Shown: in pieces, positions 6,536 through 15,596 of the stretch
Layout: each line of letters starts with the position of its first letter
Position numbering within the stretch: the first letter of the stretch is position 1
DNA from: Lachnospiraceae bacterium
Lineage (GTDB): Bacteria; Bacillota; Clostridia; Lachnospirales; Lachnospiraceae
Direction of reading: 5' to 3'
Assembly: GCA_017518185.1 (NCBI GenBank)
Contig: JAFWWB010000025.1
Location: forward strand, 1-55,761
Length of the DNA: 55,761 bases
Made by a program: the position numbers and the translations under genes
Notes under the pieces: generated by a model
The model's input: the letters and a program-made list of their open reading frames with translations, nothing else
Database searches by the model: none
What the model was told of the DNA's origin: nothing

Positions 6536-9500
6536 CAATATCTTCAATATGGTTGAGGATCTCACTGCCTCCCGCTTTCATGGCGGGGGGCAGAGTGCAT
6601 TAAAGCTGCTTTACGGCTATGCGCGTCTTGCCACCATGAATGAAGGCGTCCTGGACGCCATGTTCTCCGATGAGAACGAAAGGGAGCACATCAGAAAGAT
6701 ACGTAACCTCCTGGAGGTGGAGAATTCCTTCGATCTGGAACTCTTAAAGACCTGCGTCGCCATGATGAGCGATAATGAGATCCAGAGGGAGGATGCTGAC
6801 GGCTTTTCCAACGAGATCGCAGCCCTTAACTCTCCTGATGGTTATTCCGTAGAGGTGCTCAAGCTGATACTGTCGAAGAACATCCCGGTGCTGCAGCTCA
6901 TGAAAAAAGGGCATACCGTGGATGATTACATACGTTTTTCGGATGAGAACAGGCCTGCCCGGGACAATGATAACCGGATGCCTGTGCCTCCCCCTCCCAT
7001 GCCAGGAGCAAGAGAGGAAGAGCCTGAGCCGGAAAAAAAGAACGATGAGGAGAGGGATGCGGAGAAAGAGGCAGATAAGTCTGCAGAAACCCCGGCTGAG
7101 AGCCTTTCCAAAAGGGAGAAGCTCAGCATACTGGTCAACAGGACGGGGCAGCTGTACCAGCGCCTCATAGCAAAGGTAAGAGGCCAGAACGAGGCGGTGA
7201 GATGTTTTGTGCAGGGCTATTTCCAGAGCGAGGTGCTGAAGGACTCCGAGGATGACCGAAAGGGACCTGCGGCAACCTTCCTCTTTGCGGGACCTCCGGG
7301 TGTGGGCAAGACCTATCTTGCTTCCCTTGCCGCGGATTTCCTTAAGATGCCGTTCCTCAGGCTTGACATGAGCGAGTACGGATCCCACGATTCCGTGGAC
7401 AGGCTTACGGGCATAGCTCCCCATTTCCAGGGGCGTCAGCCGGGAGAACTGACAAAGTTCGTTAAGGATAATCCCAGGAGCATCATACTCCTGGACGAGA
7501 TAGAAAAGGCTCATGAAAAGGTGATCTACCAGTTCCTGCAGGTGCTTGACGGAGGAATGCTGGAGGACAACTTCAACCATGAGAAATCCTACTTCAGGGA
7601 TACCATACTCCTGTTCACCACCAACGTGGGAAAGAAGCTTTACGAAGACAGGGACAGGGATCTGGCCCATATCCCCAGACCGGTGGTCATAAAGGAACTT
7701 GAGGAGGAGAAGGACGATTACGGCATCACCCGTTTCCCCCAGGCTCTGGTGTCCCGCTTTGCTTCCGGAAATCTCATCATGTTCAACCATCTTAAAGCGC
7801 ATGAGCTGGAATGCATCATAGAGGACCGCTTCAAGGACTATTCCGGCAAGATCATGGGAGAGTACGGTCTGAACACAGTAGTGGACAGCAAGCTTCCTGC
7901 GGTGCTGCTCTTCTCGAACAGCACCATGGCCGATGCCAGGAACATCTCCGGCCAGAGCGTGCTGCTGCTCAAGAATGAGATGTACGAGGCTTTCAGGAGC
8001 GTGGAGCATTCCGAAGAGATACTCCCCGATCTTGAATCTCTTGAGTTTAAGGTGGATTACCGCAGCGGCGGAGATGATATCAGGAAGCTTTTTGAAAATG
8101 ATGAGGTCTCCCATGTGCTCTGCGTGGGCAGCAGGAAGGATTACGAAAGCCTGAGGACTGGCGAGCGCTGCATACTCCACATCACGGAGAGTTCCGAGGA
8201 AATGCTTTCCGTGCTGGAGAAGGAGGAGATAGACTACGTTCTGATAGACCCGGTCTTCGGTTCCGGGACCAGGACCTATAATCTCAGCATCGATGATATG
8301 GGATTTACCGGCATCGACTGCTTTAAGCAGCTTCGGGAGAAGCTTCCCCAGATGCCCGTGTACCTGACCCTTCCGGAGAAGCTGGCGGATCATGACAGAA
8401 CGGTGCTGCGCGAGATGGGAGCCAGGGATTTCATAGACATCTCGAAAACCCTGGAAGCCTCGGATAAGCTGGTGCGCACCGGCAACATCATATACCTTCA
8501 GAAGATGGTCAGCAACCTTGCGGGAAGAGGCAAGATCCTTACCTACAATACCGCCCAGAAGCTTTCCGAGGACGGAAAGAAGCTGGAGATCAGCTTCTAT
8601 GATTTCAGGATAAAGGTGGCTGCGGATGCGGCGGAGAACAGGATGCTCCTTTCCGATGATGAGAGACCGAAGGACAGGTTCAGCGATGTCATCGGTGCGG
8701 CGGATGCAAAGCGCGAGCTGCAGTTCTTTGTGGAGTATCTGAAGAATCCCAGGTCCTTTATGCTCAACAGCGTGGAGCCACCCAAGGGCATACTGCTCTA
8801 CGGACCTCCGGGAACGGGCAAGACCATGCTGGCAAGAGCCATGGCCGGTGAGGCCGACGCAAGCTACTTCGCAGTGACGGGCACAAGCTTTACCTCAAAG
8901 TGGGCCGGCGAGAGCGAAGATAACATAAGAAGGCTTTTTGCCACCGCAAGGAAATTTGCTCCCAGCATAATCTTCATAGACGAGATAGATTCCATAGGCA
9001 AGCAGCGTACAGGGGATTCCATGACGGAACACCGGGAAAAGGAACTGAACACGCTGATAGCCGAGATGGAAGGCTTTAAGCAGGATCCCGCAAGGCCTGT
9101 GTTCGTCATCGCTGCCACCAACTACAGCATAAGCGGCAAAAACGGGGATCCCAGAGTACTGGACGGAGCCCTTACGAGAAGGTTTTCCAAGCAGATCTAT
9201 GTGGATCTTCCGAATACAAAGGAAAGGCTGGAATTCCTTAACAGGCAGCTGGGCAGGCTTCCAAATTCGGAAGTGAGCGCAGGAGCCATAAAGACCCTGG
9301 CAGACAGGTCCATAGGTGAGAGCCTCGCCATGCTCCGGAATGTTATAGACGCTGCTTCCCGGAATGCCGGTATGCAGGGTGTTAAGATCAACGATGAGAT
9401 ACTCCTTAATACCCTTGAAGAGCAGAAGTTCGGGGAGAAAAAGGAGTGGAGCCGTGAGGTGGCCCTTGCCACTGCGATACACGAGGCAGGGCATGCGTAT

Positions 9501-9980
9501 ATCTGCACTCTCGGTGGGGAAAAGCCCAGCTTTGTCACCATTGTCTCCAGGGGGCATTACGGCGGATATATGGCCCATGAGAACGAAGAGGATAAGATGG
9601 ACTACACCCGTGAGGAACTGCTCTGGAAGATACGCACCTCTCTTGCGGGCCGTGCTTCGGAGATCGTGTTCTATAATGAGGAAAAGGGCATCAACACCGG
9701 AGCTTCAAACGATCTTGAAAAAGCTACCGCCTGCGCTCTTGAGATGATATGCAGATACGGTATGAGCGAGGGACAGCTTGTAAGCCTTCCGCCTGACCGC
9801 ATGCTCTCCACCAATATGGCGGATGAGGTCATGGTAAAGGTGAACGACCTTCTGAACAGGCAGATGGAATACGTCCTTGAACTGGTTGAAAAGGGAAGGG
9901 ATAAGATACAGAAGCTGGCGGATCACTTGATGGAGAATAACCAGGCCACCGGCGAGGAGATCGCAGAACTGCTGAAGTAG
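6528..9980 (+). CDS. Fused ClpB-type AAA+ / receiver-like / FtsH-type AAA+ M41 metalloprotease
   Basis: A 1150-residue protein joining modules normally found in separate proteins. Residues 1-150 are helical and unassigned; 151-200 are a Pro/Glu/Lys-rich linker. A ClpA/B-like AAA+ domain follows, with GPPGVGKT at 255-262, LDMSEY at 279-284, LLDEIEKAH at 321-329 and FTTNVG at 363-368. Residues ~527-650 look like a degenerate response-regulator receiver (VLIDP strand, GIDCFKQLREKLPQMPVYL, then a GARDFI segment). The last part is FtsH-like: GPPGTGKT at 759-766, IIFIDEID at 814-821, a second-region-of-homology DGALTRRF at 879-886, the zinc site HEAGH at 985-989 and the third-ligand motif GASNDLEKA at 1058-1066. 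All catalytic motifs appear intact. Unlike FtsH there is no N-terminal membrane anchor, so it is predicted to be cytosolic. Probably an ATP-driven protease or remodelling machine; substrates unknown. Confidence 0.85.
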   Translation: MTDNIFNMVEDLTASRFHGGGQSALKLLYGYARLATMNEGVLDAMFSDENEREHIRKIRNLLEVENSFDLELLKTCVAMMSDNEIQREDADGFSNEIAALNSPDGYSVEVLKLILSKNIPVLQLMKKGHTVDDYIRFSDENRPARDNDNRMPVPPPPMPGAREEEPEPEKKNDEERDAEKEADKSAETPAESLSKREKLSILVNRTGQLYQRLIAKVRGQNEAVRCFVQGYFQSEVLKDSEDDRKGPAATFLFAGPPGVGKTYLASLAADFLKMPFLRLDMSEYGSHDSVDRLTGIAPHFQGRQPGELTKFVKDNPRSIILLDEIEKAHEKVIYQFLQVLDGGMLEDNFNHEKSYFRDTILLFTTNVGKKLYEDRDRDLAHIPRPVVIKELEEEKDDYGITRFPQALVSRFASGNLIMFNHLKAHELECIIEDRFKDYSGKIMGEYGLNTVVDSKLPAVLLFSNSTMADARNISGQSVLLLKNEMYEAFRSVEHSEEILPDLESLEFKVDYRSGGDDIRKLFENDEVSHVLCVGSRKDYESLRTGERCILHITESSEEMLSVLEKEEIDYVLIDPVFGSGTRTYNLSIDDMGFTGIDCFKQLREKLPQMPVYLTLPEKLADHDRTVLREMGARDFIDISKTLEASDKLVRTGNIIYLQKMVSNLAGRGKILTYNTAQKLSEDGKKLEISFYDFRIKVAADAAENRMLLSDDERPKDRFSDVIGAADAKRELQFFVEYLKNPRSFMLNSVEPPKGILLYGPPGTGKTMLARAMAGEADASYFAVTGTSFTSKWAGESEDNIRRLFATARKFAPSIIFIDEIDSIGKQRTGDSMTEHREKELNTLIAEMEGFKQDPARPVFVIAATNYSISGKNGDPRVLDGALTRRFSKQIYVDLPNTKERLEFLNRQLGRLPNSEVSAGAIKTLADRSIGESLAMLRNVIDAASRNAGMQGVKINDEILLNTLEEQKFGEKKEWSREVALATAIHEAGHAYICTLGGEKPSFVTIVSRGHYGGYMAHENEEDKMDYTREELLWKIRTSLAGRASEIVFYNEEKGINTGASNDLEKATACALEMICRYGMSEGQLVSLPPDRMLSTNMADEVMVKVNDLLNRQMEYVLELVEKGRDKIQKLADHLMENNQATGEEIAELLK

Positions 9981-10016
9981 GCCCTGCACCTGCTGCTTTC
10001 AGAAAATCAAAAAAGA

Positions 10017-10047
10017 CGCGCTGCCGTTCAAAAACGGTGGCGCGCCT
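10017..10047. terminator. Terminator between convergent genes
   Basis: GCGCTGCCGTT pairs with AACGGTGGCGC across a CAAA-type loop (11 bp, two wobbles). It is flanked by an A-run on the left and CCTTTA on the right, so it can serve both the AAA+/protease operon and the opposing PAS-GGDEF pair. Confidence 0.7.
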
Positions 10048-10067
10048 TTATCGTTATCTGAGCGGGA

Positions 10068-10295
10068 TCAGAGCCCTATCTGGCTGTCAAGATCTTCATA
10101 ACCGGATTCGATGCTGTCGGTGACACTGTCCATGGCATCCTTCATCTCAGTGGCCTTCTGTTCCTGTATGACCTCGGTCTCCTGAATCTTCTTAACCTCA
10201 TCCACGTCCTGCTTGGCGCTCATTACGGCCAGCCCGATGATGAGCGCTACGGATATCAGAAGTCCCGCGATAAGAACAACGCTTCCCTTTTTCAT
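10068..10295 (-). CDS. Small single-pass membrane protein
   Basis: 75 residues: MKKGS, a hydrophobic helix at ~6-26, then an acidic, Gln/Glu-rich helical tail likely to form a coiled coil outside or along the membrane. The start lies 4 nt after the stop of the diguanylate cyclase gene. The best ribosome site (GGAGG) is ~15 nt upstream inside that gene, so coupled translation is likely. I recognise no family. The tight coupling suggests it acts with the PAS-GGDEF protein, perhaps as a membrane tether or modulator, but this is inference from position only. It ends just before the shared bidirectional terminator. Confidence 0.6.
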   Translation of the reverse strand: MKKGSVVLIAGLLISVALIIGLAVMSAKQDVDEVKKIQETEVIQEQKATEMKDAMDSVTDSIESGYEDLDSQIGL

Positions 10296-10298
10296 ATA

Positions 10299-12050
10299 TT
10301 ATTCTTTTAACCTCCGTTTATCTGCGTACATCTGTGTATCTGCCCGCTGGAATATCTCGGACATGGCGTGGTCCTTTCCGGGAACAAATTCCGCCATGCC
10401 GGAGGCGATGACGGGAGCTCCCTTTTTACCGATGTTCCCGGCAACGACCTTTTTGAACTTTTCCAGCAGATTGTATCTTTCCGTAAAATCATCACCGCGG
10501 ACGAATACCACGAATTCGTCTCCGCCTATGCGGAACACGGGACTGTTTTTGAAGCTGTCGCTGATGAGCTGCGAGGAAGCTTTTATGTATTCGTCTCCGG
10601 TGACATGGCCTTCTGTGTCGTTGATCTCCTTAAGCCCGTTGATATCGCAGACCACCAGGGCGAAGGGCAGGTAATCCAGTCCGGAATTAATATTGTTCTG
10701 GATGGAATGCTCAAGCTCCGAGAAGGCTGTCTTGTTCTTAACGCCGGTAAGGCCGTCGCGCCTTGCCAGCTCCTTTTCGCTGTTCAGCGCCTTCTGGAAT
10801 TCTTTCTCCTTCTGTACTTCGTCATCTATATTCTCTACGCCTATGATGAAATGCTCCCTGTCGCTGGAGCGTGTGGCGCTTAAACGGGTATACTTTATCT
10901 CTCCGTCGACGACAAGGCGGTAATCCATGCTGAACTGCTTCCTGTGGGAGAGGGCTGAGATCAGTGAATCCTTCTGAAGTGCCGTCCTTACGCGTTCACG
11001 GTCCCTGTGATGGACTATCCTCTTCATATTCCTGTCGGCTTCCGTAAAGAAATCGTCGCCCTCTTCCTGCATCTCAAGCTTTCCGTAGATGGGATTTAAG
11101 ACAAAGCCGGCGTATCTGCCGTCTTCGGTATTAACGTAATATATCACATCGTACTTGGCAGCCAGGCTCTCCGCTATCTGGCTGTAGGTGATGCTGACCT
11201 TCTGGTTGCGGATACGCTGGGTCTCGGCGGTCATCTCAGTGCTCACATCCTTTACGCATAAGACCAGATGGGTATCGTCCATGGTCCTGAGAACATAAAA
11301 GGCGAAATAACGGTATTCACCGTTCACCATGACCCTGTATCTGTAGGAGAAGGAATTGCGGCCCTCCAGCTTCTGAAGGAGGGCATCCCGGCTGTAAAGG
11401 CTCATTGCGAAGTCCCTGTCATCGGGATGGACGAGCTTCTCCGCGTTTTTCAGGGTATCGGAGAAAAAGTCGGTCCAGTTTTCTTCGATGTTCATGGCGG
11501 TATAGGATTCATTGGGCGAAAAATCGCTGTAGGCCCCGGTGTTCACGTCGATGTAGTATATAGTCTCGTAATCCTCTGCCAGGCTCTCGGCTATATGGTT
11601 AAGTATCTCCTTATCGCGCCTGGTCTTTTCGGCGGAGATCCTGGCCTTAACCTGTTTATCTATGTTCTTGACGCCCAGGATGAAATAGTCATCGTCGTCG
11701 CTGCCGGAGAGTCCCTTGATTATGCGCAGGGCATGCCATACCGGCTTTCCGTCTATCACGAGCCTGTATTCCACATGCTGTATGGTCTCGTCCTTCATGG
11801 CGGCCATAAGGTTCTCTTTCTGGAGATCCCCGGTGAATATGTGCAGATCCTCGGGAAAGACCACCTGCTCCGCGTCCCTCTTCATGCTCGCGAAAAAATC
11901 CTCCCCGTTCCGTTCGATGTTAAGGGAGTTGAATTCGGGATTTCCGGAGAACCAGGTATATCCGCCGGTCCGGGCGTCCACGTAATATATGCTGCTGTAA
12001 TCCGTGAGCAGCGCTTTTATTATCTTATTGAACATTGCGTTTTCTGTCAT
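10299..12050 (-). CDS. Diguanylate cyclase with three PAS-like sensor domains
   Basis: A 583-residue soluble signalling protein. Three repeated PAS-like units of ~140 residues each carry the internal pattern YYVD..TG.Y...S.N, F..D..R....V...D and YR...G....... They are followed by a C-terminal GGDEF domain starting DGLTGVKNKTAF and containing the intact active-site loop RIGGDEFVVF, so synthesis of cyclic di-GMP from two GTP is expected. No EAL domain or membrane helices are present, which makes cytoplasmic redox, ligand or light sensing likely. No I-site RxxD is evident at the usual spot before GGDEF. The promoter on this strand is so close that the transcript would be nearly leaderless. It is co-transcribed with the small membrane protein downstream. 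Confidence 0.85.
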   Translation of the reverse strand: MTENAMFNKIIKALLTDYSSIYYVDARTGGYTWFSGNPEFNSLNIERNGEDFFASMKRDAEQVVFPEDLHIFTGDLQKENLMAAMKDETIQHVEYRLVIDGKPVWHALRIIKGLSGSDDDDYFILGVKNIDKQVKARISAEKTRRDKEILNHIAESLAEDYETIYYIDVNTGAYSDFSPNESYTAMNIEENWTDFFSDTLKNAEKLVHPDDRDFAMSLYSRDALLQKLEGRNSFSYRYRVMVNGEYRYFAFYVLRTMDDTHLVLCVKDVSTEMTAETQRIRNQKVSITYSQIAESLAAKYDVIYYVNTEDGRYAGFVLNPIYGKLEMQEEGDDFFTEADRNMKRIVHHRDRERVRTALQKDSLISALSHRKQFSMDYRLVVDGEIKYTRLSATRSSDREHFIIGVENIDDEVQKEKEFQKALNSEKELARRDGLTGVKNKTAFSELEHSIQNNINSGLDYLPFALVVCDINGLKEINDTEGHVTGDEYIKASSQLISDSFKNSPVFRIGGDEFVVFVRGDDFTERYNLLEKFKKVVAGNIGKKGAPVIASGMAEFVPGKDHAMSEIFQRADTQMYADKRRLKE

Positions 12051-12059
12051 AACGCTTTA

Positions 12060-12088
12060 ATGATACAACAGAGCCGTGGATTTGGCAA
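12060..12088 (-). promoter_or_regulatory. Promoter of the PAS-GGDEF gene
   Basis: On the reverse strand: TTGCCA (12083-12088), 17-bp spacer, TATCAT (12060-12065). The predicted start is within ~3 nt of ATG 12048-12050 and no ribosome site is visible, suggesting a leaderless message. Confidence 0.55.
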
Positions 12089-12109
12089 GTTTCGGAGGCT
12101 TTATTATGA

Positions 12110-12138
12110 TTGACGCATAAGCGGATTTTTGTTATTTT
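12110..12138 (+). promoter_or_regulatory. Promoter of the MoxR operon
   Basis: TTGACG (12110-12115), 17-bp spacer, TATTTT (12133-12138). It is divergent from the PAS-GGDEF promoter in a 132-bp intergenic region. A ~40-nt leader with AAGGAG precedes the MoxR start. Confidence 0.55.
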
Positions 12139-12182
12139 TTAGAGGGCGGAAGGCCCCATTATTAGAGAAAAAGGAGATCGAT

Positions 12183-13151
12183 ATGTCTGAGATCATTACG
12201 GGCAGCTCTGTCAGTCAGGCTAAGGAAAAACTGGATATCCTGAGAAACAATATAAAGAAGGTCATCATCGGGAACGGCAGCACCATAGATATGGTGATCA
12301 CGGCCCTGGTGGCGGGAGGCCATGTCCTCATAGAGGATACTCCCGGTACCGGTAAGACGACCCTTGCCAGAGTGCTGGCCATGTCCATAGACGGAAAGTT
12401 CTCCAGGATACAGTTCACTCCGGATCTTATGCCGGCGGATATCACGGGACTAAGCGTTTACAATAAAAAGGAAGAGGCTTTCGTGTTCATGGAAGGCCCC
12501 ATCATGGCAAACATACTCCTTGCGGATGAGATCAACCGCGCGACCCCCAGGACCCAGTCGGCCCTGCTGGAGGCCATGCAGGAGGAACAGGTCACGGTGG
12601 ACGGTGTGAGCCGCCCCCTGGGACAGCCTTTCATGGTCATAGCCACACAGAATCCCGTGGAGACGGTGGGAACCTTTCCCCTTCCCGAGGCACAGCTGGA
12701 CCGTTTTGCCCTCCAGCTTTCCATGGGCTTTCCCACGCCGGAAGAAGAGTCGGCGATACTGGACCGTTTCTCGGAAGAGGATCCGGCAAAGGATATCAGG
12801 CCTGTCATCACGACTGCGGAGATAGCAGAGATAAAGGCACTTGCCAGAAAGGTAAAGGTACACCCGGAACTGGTGAAGTATATCGTAGCCATAGTAAATG
12901 CGACCAGGAATGATTCCGCCATACTAACGGGAGCAAGCCCCAGGGCGGCCCTCTTCCTGCAGACCGTGGCAAAAGCCCACGCGCTCTGCAGCGGAAGGGA
13001 CTATGTCCTTCCGGAGGATATCAAGCCTCTTGCATCCTATGCGCTGGCCCACAGGCTGCAGTTCTATTCTGCGGCGGATCACGGGAGCAAAATGGAGACC
13101 GTAAGGGATCTTCTGGAAAGGATCCCGGTCCCCGCTGAGGACTTTTCATGA
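12183..13151 (+). CDS. MoxR-family AAA+ ATPase
   Basis: A 322-residue cytoplasmic AAA+ ATPase of the MoxR/RavA group, thought to act as a chaperone for assembly or activation of protein complexes, often with a DUF58 partner. Visible: Walker A DTPGTGKTT at 52-60, Walker B ILLADEINRA at 111-120, the family block SALLEAMQEEQVTVDG, a sensor-1 ATQNPVE and the arginine-finger region LPEAQLDRF. The C terminus matches the AAA lid. ATG 12183 is chosen because AAGGAG lies six bases upstream. Its end overlaps the DUF58 start by 4 bp (ATGA), the conserved MoxR-DUF58 arrangement. Confidence 0.92.
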   Translation: MSEIITGSSVSQAKEKLDILRNNIKKVIIGNGSTIDMVITALVAGGHVLIEDTPGTGKTTLARVLAMSIDGKFSRIQFTPDLMPADITGLSVYNKKEEAFVFMEGPIMANILLADEINRATPRTQSALLEAMQEEQVTVDGVSRPLGQPFMVIATQNPVETVGTFPLPEAQLDRFALQLSMGFPTPEEESAILDRFSEEDPAKDIRPVITTAEIAEIKALARKVKVHPELVKYIVAIVNATRNDSAILTGASPRAALFLQTVAKAHALCSGRDYVLPEDIKPLASYALAHRLQFYSAADHGSKMETVRDLLERIPVPAEDFS

Positions 13152-14260
13152 AGCTTCTGATAGCTTTTGTCATCGCTGTCATCGTCTATTCCGTTCAGGC
13201 CTTTGTTTACAGGAAATACTGGAACAGAGGGCTGGGAGCTTCCATGTCCTTTGAGAGGGATGTGGTGTACGAGGGGCAGGGGAACCGACTTGTGGAGGTC
13301 ATCGAAAACAGGAAGAAGCTTCCCATCCCCATACTGCAGGTGAAGTTTTCCATCACCAGGACTTTTCTCTTCGATGAGCAGTCCGGGGGAAACGTAACGG
13401 ATAAGTATTACCGCAGTGAATATTTCACCGTCATGCCCTGGCAGAAGATCACCAGGACCTATCCCATAATCTGTTCAAAGCGGGGCGTCTATACCACCGA
13501 CAGTATGGACCTTATCGGTGTGAACTTCTTCCTTACGGAAAAGCTGGTGGAGACCCGCCGTGAGGATGTCAGTGTCTGTGTGCTCCCGGGACGGATAAGG
13601 CCGGTGGCAGTACCGGATACGGTGAATACGCTGCTGGGAGAGACCGAAAAGAATGTAAAACTTAACGAGGATCCCTTTACCTTCGCGGGGATCCGGGAAT
13701 ACCGGCCCGGCGACAACATACGGAGCATTAACTGGAAGGCCACCGCAAGACAGGGGGATCTTCTGGTGAATACCTACAACAGCACCTTTTCCAGAAGAGT
13801 GGTACTGCTCTTAAACGTGGAGGCAAATACCCTCCTGCATCAGGAGGAGCTGGCTGAATGGGCCATCAGGATAGCCGCACATCTGGCGGGACGTTTCATC
13901 TCTGCCGGGATCCCCACGGCCGTCTATACCAACGGCAGGAGCGAGGGAGGCAGCCTTTCAGTGGACGCAGGCGCGGATCCGGGCCATACCAGGACCATAG
14001 AGATGACCCTGGCCAGGATAGATCTTTCCCTTTCTCCCTCCTCCTTTACGGAGCTTATGGAGGAGAGGATCACCACGGGAGGACATCCGGCGGAATACGT
14101 TATCATCTCAAATTACAGGAAAAAGGACGTTACCGACAGGTACGAGCTTCTTCTTTCACAGGGATGCGGGATACACTATGTCATCCCCGCTATGAAGCGT
14201 GATACGCTGGAAGAGGCTTTTGACCGGGGAAGATATACACGCTGGGATACGGAGCTTTGA
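13148..14260 (+). CDS. DUF58 domain protein (MoxR partner)
   Basis: 370 residues: one N-terminal hydrophobic segment (LLIAFVIAVIVYSVQAFVY), then an extracytoplasmic-type beta-rich region and the DUF58 core with FAGIREYRPGDNIRSINWKA followed by the vWA-like RRVVLLLNVEA segment. DUF58 proteins typically sit between a MoxR ATPase and a transglutaminase-like membrane protein. Their molecular role is not well established, with links to envelope stress and surface proteolysis in some bacteria. Most relatives have two membrane segments; only one is evident here. Start and stop both overlap or nearly touch the neighbouring genes, indicating one coupled operon. Confidence 0.88.
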   Translation: MKLLIAFVIAVIVYSVQAFVYRKYWNRGLGASMSFERDVVYEGQGNRLVEVIENRKKLPIPILQVKFSITRTFLFDEQSGGNVTDKYYRSEYFTVMPWQKITRTYPIICSKRGVYTTDSMDLIGVNFFLTEKLVETRREDVSVCVLPGRIRPVAVPDTVNTLLGETEKNVKLNEDPFTFAGIREYRPGDNIRSINWKATARQGDLLVNTYNSTFSRRVVLLLNVEANTLLHQEELAEWAIRIAAHLAGRFISAGIPTAVYTNGRSEGGSLSVDAGADPGHTRTIEMTLARIDLSLSPSSFTELMEERITTGGHPAEYVIISNYRKKDVTDRYELLLSQGCGIHYVIPAMKRDTLEEAFDRGRYTRWDTEL

Positions 14261-14262
14261 TT

Positions 14263-15513
14263 ATGCGCGAAATGACCACAAAACGCTTTCCCCTGTACAG
14301 GGATATACTGAATCTTTGCATGATATACCTCATGCTGCTGAGCTGCTTCATGGCGCTGGCATCGGGCATGAAGATGACCATACGGCCCCTTGAATACGTT
14401 GGACTGGCTCTTATGCTCATCTGCAGCTATCTCATGAGGGAAAAGATAAAGATGCTGTGGCTCAGTATCCTTCTCCATATCCTGCTCACCGGCATCTTCG
14501 TCTTCTGGCCCGTTGACGGCATAGGAAGGCTTAAGCTTGCCGTTGCTGCCCTGGTCATATCGCTTCTGGACCTCAGAAACTGGATCACAAAGGATAAGAG
14601 CGTCCACGACGTGATGCACGGCCTGGGTCTGATCTTTTTAGTCTGCCTGATACTGACCTCGGGAAAGTTCGAATACGGTTATTCCACTGCGGTCTATTAC
14701 ATGGGCGTGGCCTTTGTGGGCCTTATCCTGATACGGGATCTCGTAAAGAACTTTTATCTGATGATAATGAACGGGAAGCAGGACAGCGACATGCCCGTGA
14801 GGGAGATCTTCCGGAACAATGCACTGATCACAGCGCTGATAGCCCTGGGATCCATGGCGGCCATGATCTTTATAAGATCCGATTCCCTGGTGCTGGCTCT
14901 TAACAGGCTGGTCTACAACATCTGGAAGAAATTTGCCGAAGTGATAGTGGAACTGTTCGACGTGGAGGAGGAATATCAGGAGCAGCCGGTTTTCCGGGGG
15001 ATAGAGCAGATGCTGGATGAGCTTTCCACGGAGGATAGCGGAAACAGCTTCCTCACCATGATCATACGCATCACGGAGGCTGCCCTGGCGCTCTTCTGCA
15101 TCGTGGTGCTGGCATACTGCGCGTACAGGCTGGCGGTTGTGTTATGGCGGGCCCTGTTCTCAAAAAGGGAGTTGCGTCCGAAGAGATACAAGAGCTTTCA
15201 GGTGAAGAACGAGGTGAGACAGAGCCTTAAGGCTGAAGACTACGGAAAGAAGAACCGCAGGTTTTTAAAAACGGCGGCGGAGAAGGTCAGGGATATATAC
15301 AGAAAGGAACTTAAAAAATTCAGAAAGGCCGGCGCAGGAGTCCGTAATACCGCTACCCCTGCGGAAAACAGAGTATCGGTACTGAAGAACAGCGGCATGG
15401 ATATAGGAGCTGCTACGGCACTATACGAAAGGGTGCGTTTCAGGGATGAAGATACCGCTGATGCAAAGGACGTTTCCGACATAAAGGATCTCTTCAGAAA
15501 AGCAGGACGCTGA
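14263..15513 (+). CDS. Polytopic membrane protein in the third position of a MoxR-DUF58 operon
   Basis: 416 residues with about seven or eight hydrophobic helices (six or seven up to ~residue 210, another near 270-300), a loop rich in Glu (VELFDVEEEYQEQ) and a basic cytoplasmic tail containing a DUF4129-like SGMDIGAATALYERVRF segment. In comparable operons this slot encodes a TgpA-like transglutaminase membrane protein. Here I see the membrane scaffold and the DUF4129-like tail but no Cys-His-Asp transglutaminase core. ATG 14263 is chosen: GGAG lies eight bases before it and the gene starts 2 nt after the DUF58 stop. Likely works with MoxR and DUF58 at the membrane; activity unknown. Confidence 0.7.
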   Translation: MREMTTKRFPLYRDILNLCMIYLMLLSCFMALASGMKMTIRPLEYVGLALMLICSYLMREKIKMLWLSILLHILLTGIFVFWPVDGIGRLKLAVAALVISLLDLRNWITKDKSVHDVMHGLGLIFLVCLILTSGKFEYGYSTAVYYMGVAFVGLILIRDLVKNFYLMIMNGKQDSDMPVREIFRNNALITALIALGSMAAMIFIRSDSLVLALNRLVYNIWKKFAEVIVELFDVEEEYQEQPVFRGIEQMLDELSTEDSGNSFLTMIIRITEAALALFCIVVLAYCAYRLAVVLWRALFSKRELRPKRYKSFQVKNEVRQSLKAEDYGKKNRRFLKTAAEKVRDIYRKELKKFRKAGAGVRNTATPAENRVSVLKNSGMDIGAATALYERVRFRDEDTADAKDVSDIKDLFRKAGR

Positions 15514-15533
15514 GCGGAAAACCCCTGTTTTTC

Positions 15534-15562
15534 TTGTATATGGAGTGTTTTTCTGGTATAAT
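15534..15562 (+). promoter_or_regulatory. Promoter of the GNAT / ABC1-kinase / giant-protein operon
   Basis: TTGTAT (15534-15539), 17-bp spacer, consensus TATAAT (15557-15562) preceded by TGG. It lies in the only sizeable gap before an essentially uninterrupted 18-kb gene run. Confidence 0.75.
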
Positions 15563-15596
15563 ATCCGAGTTTTGATAATCAGAATGGGGGATACAT

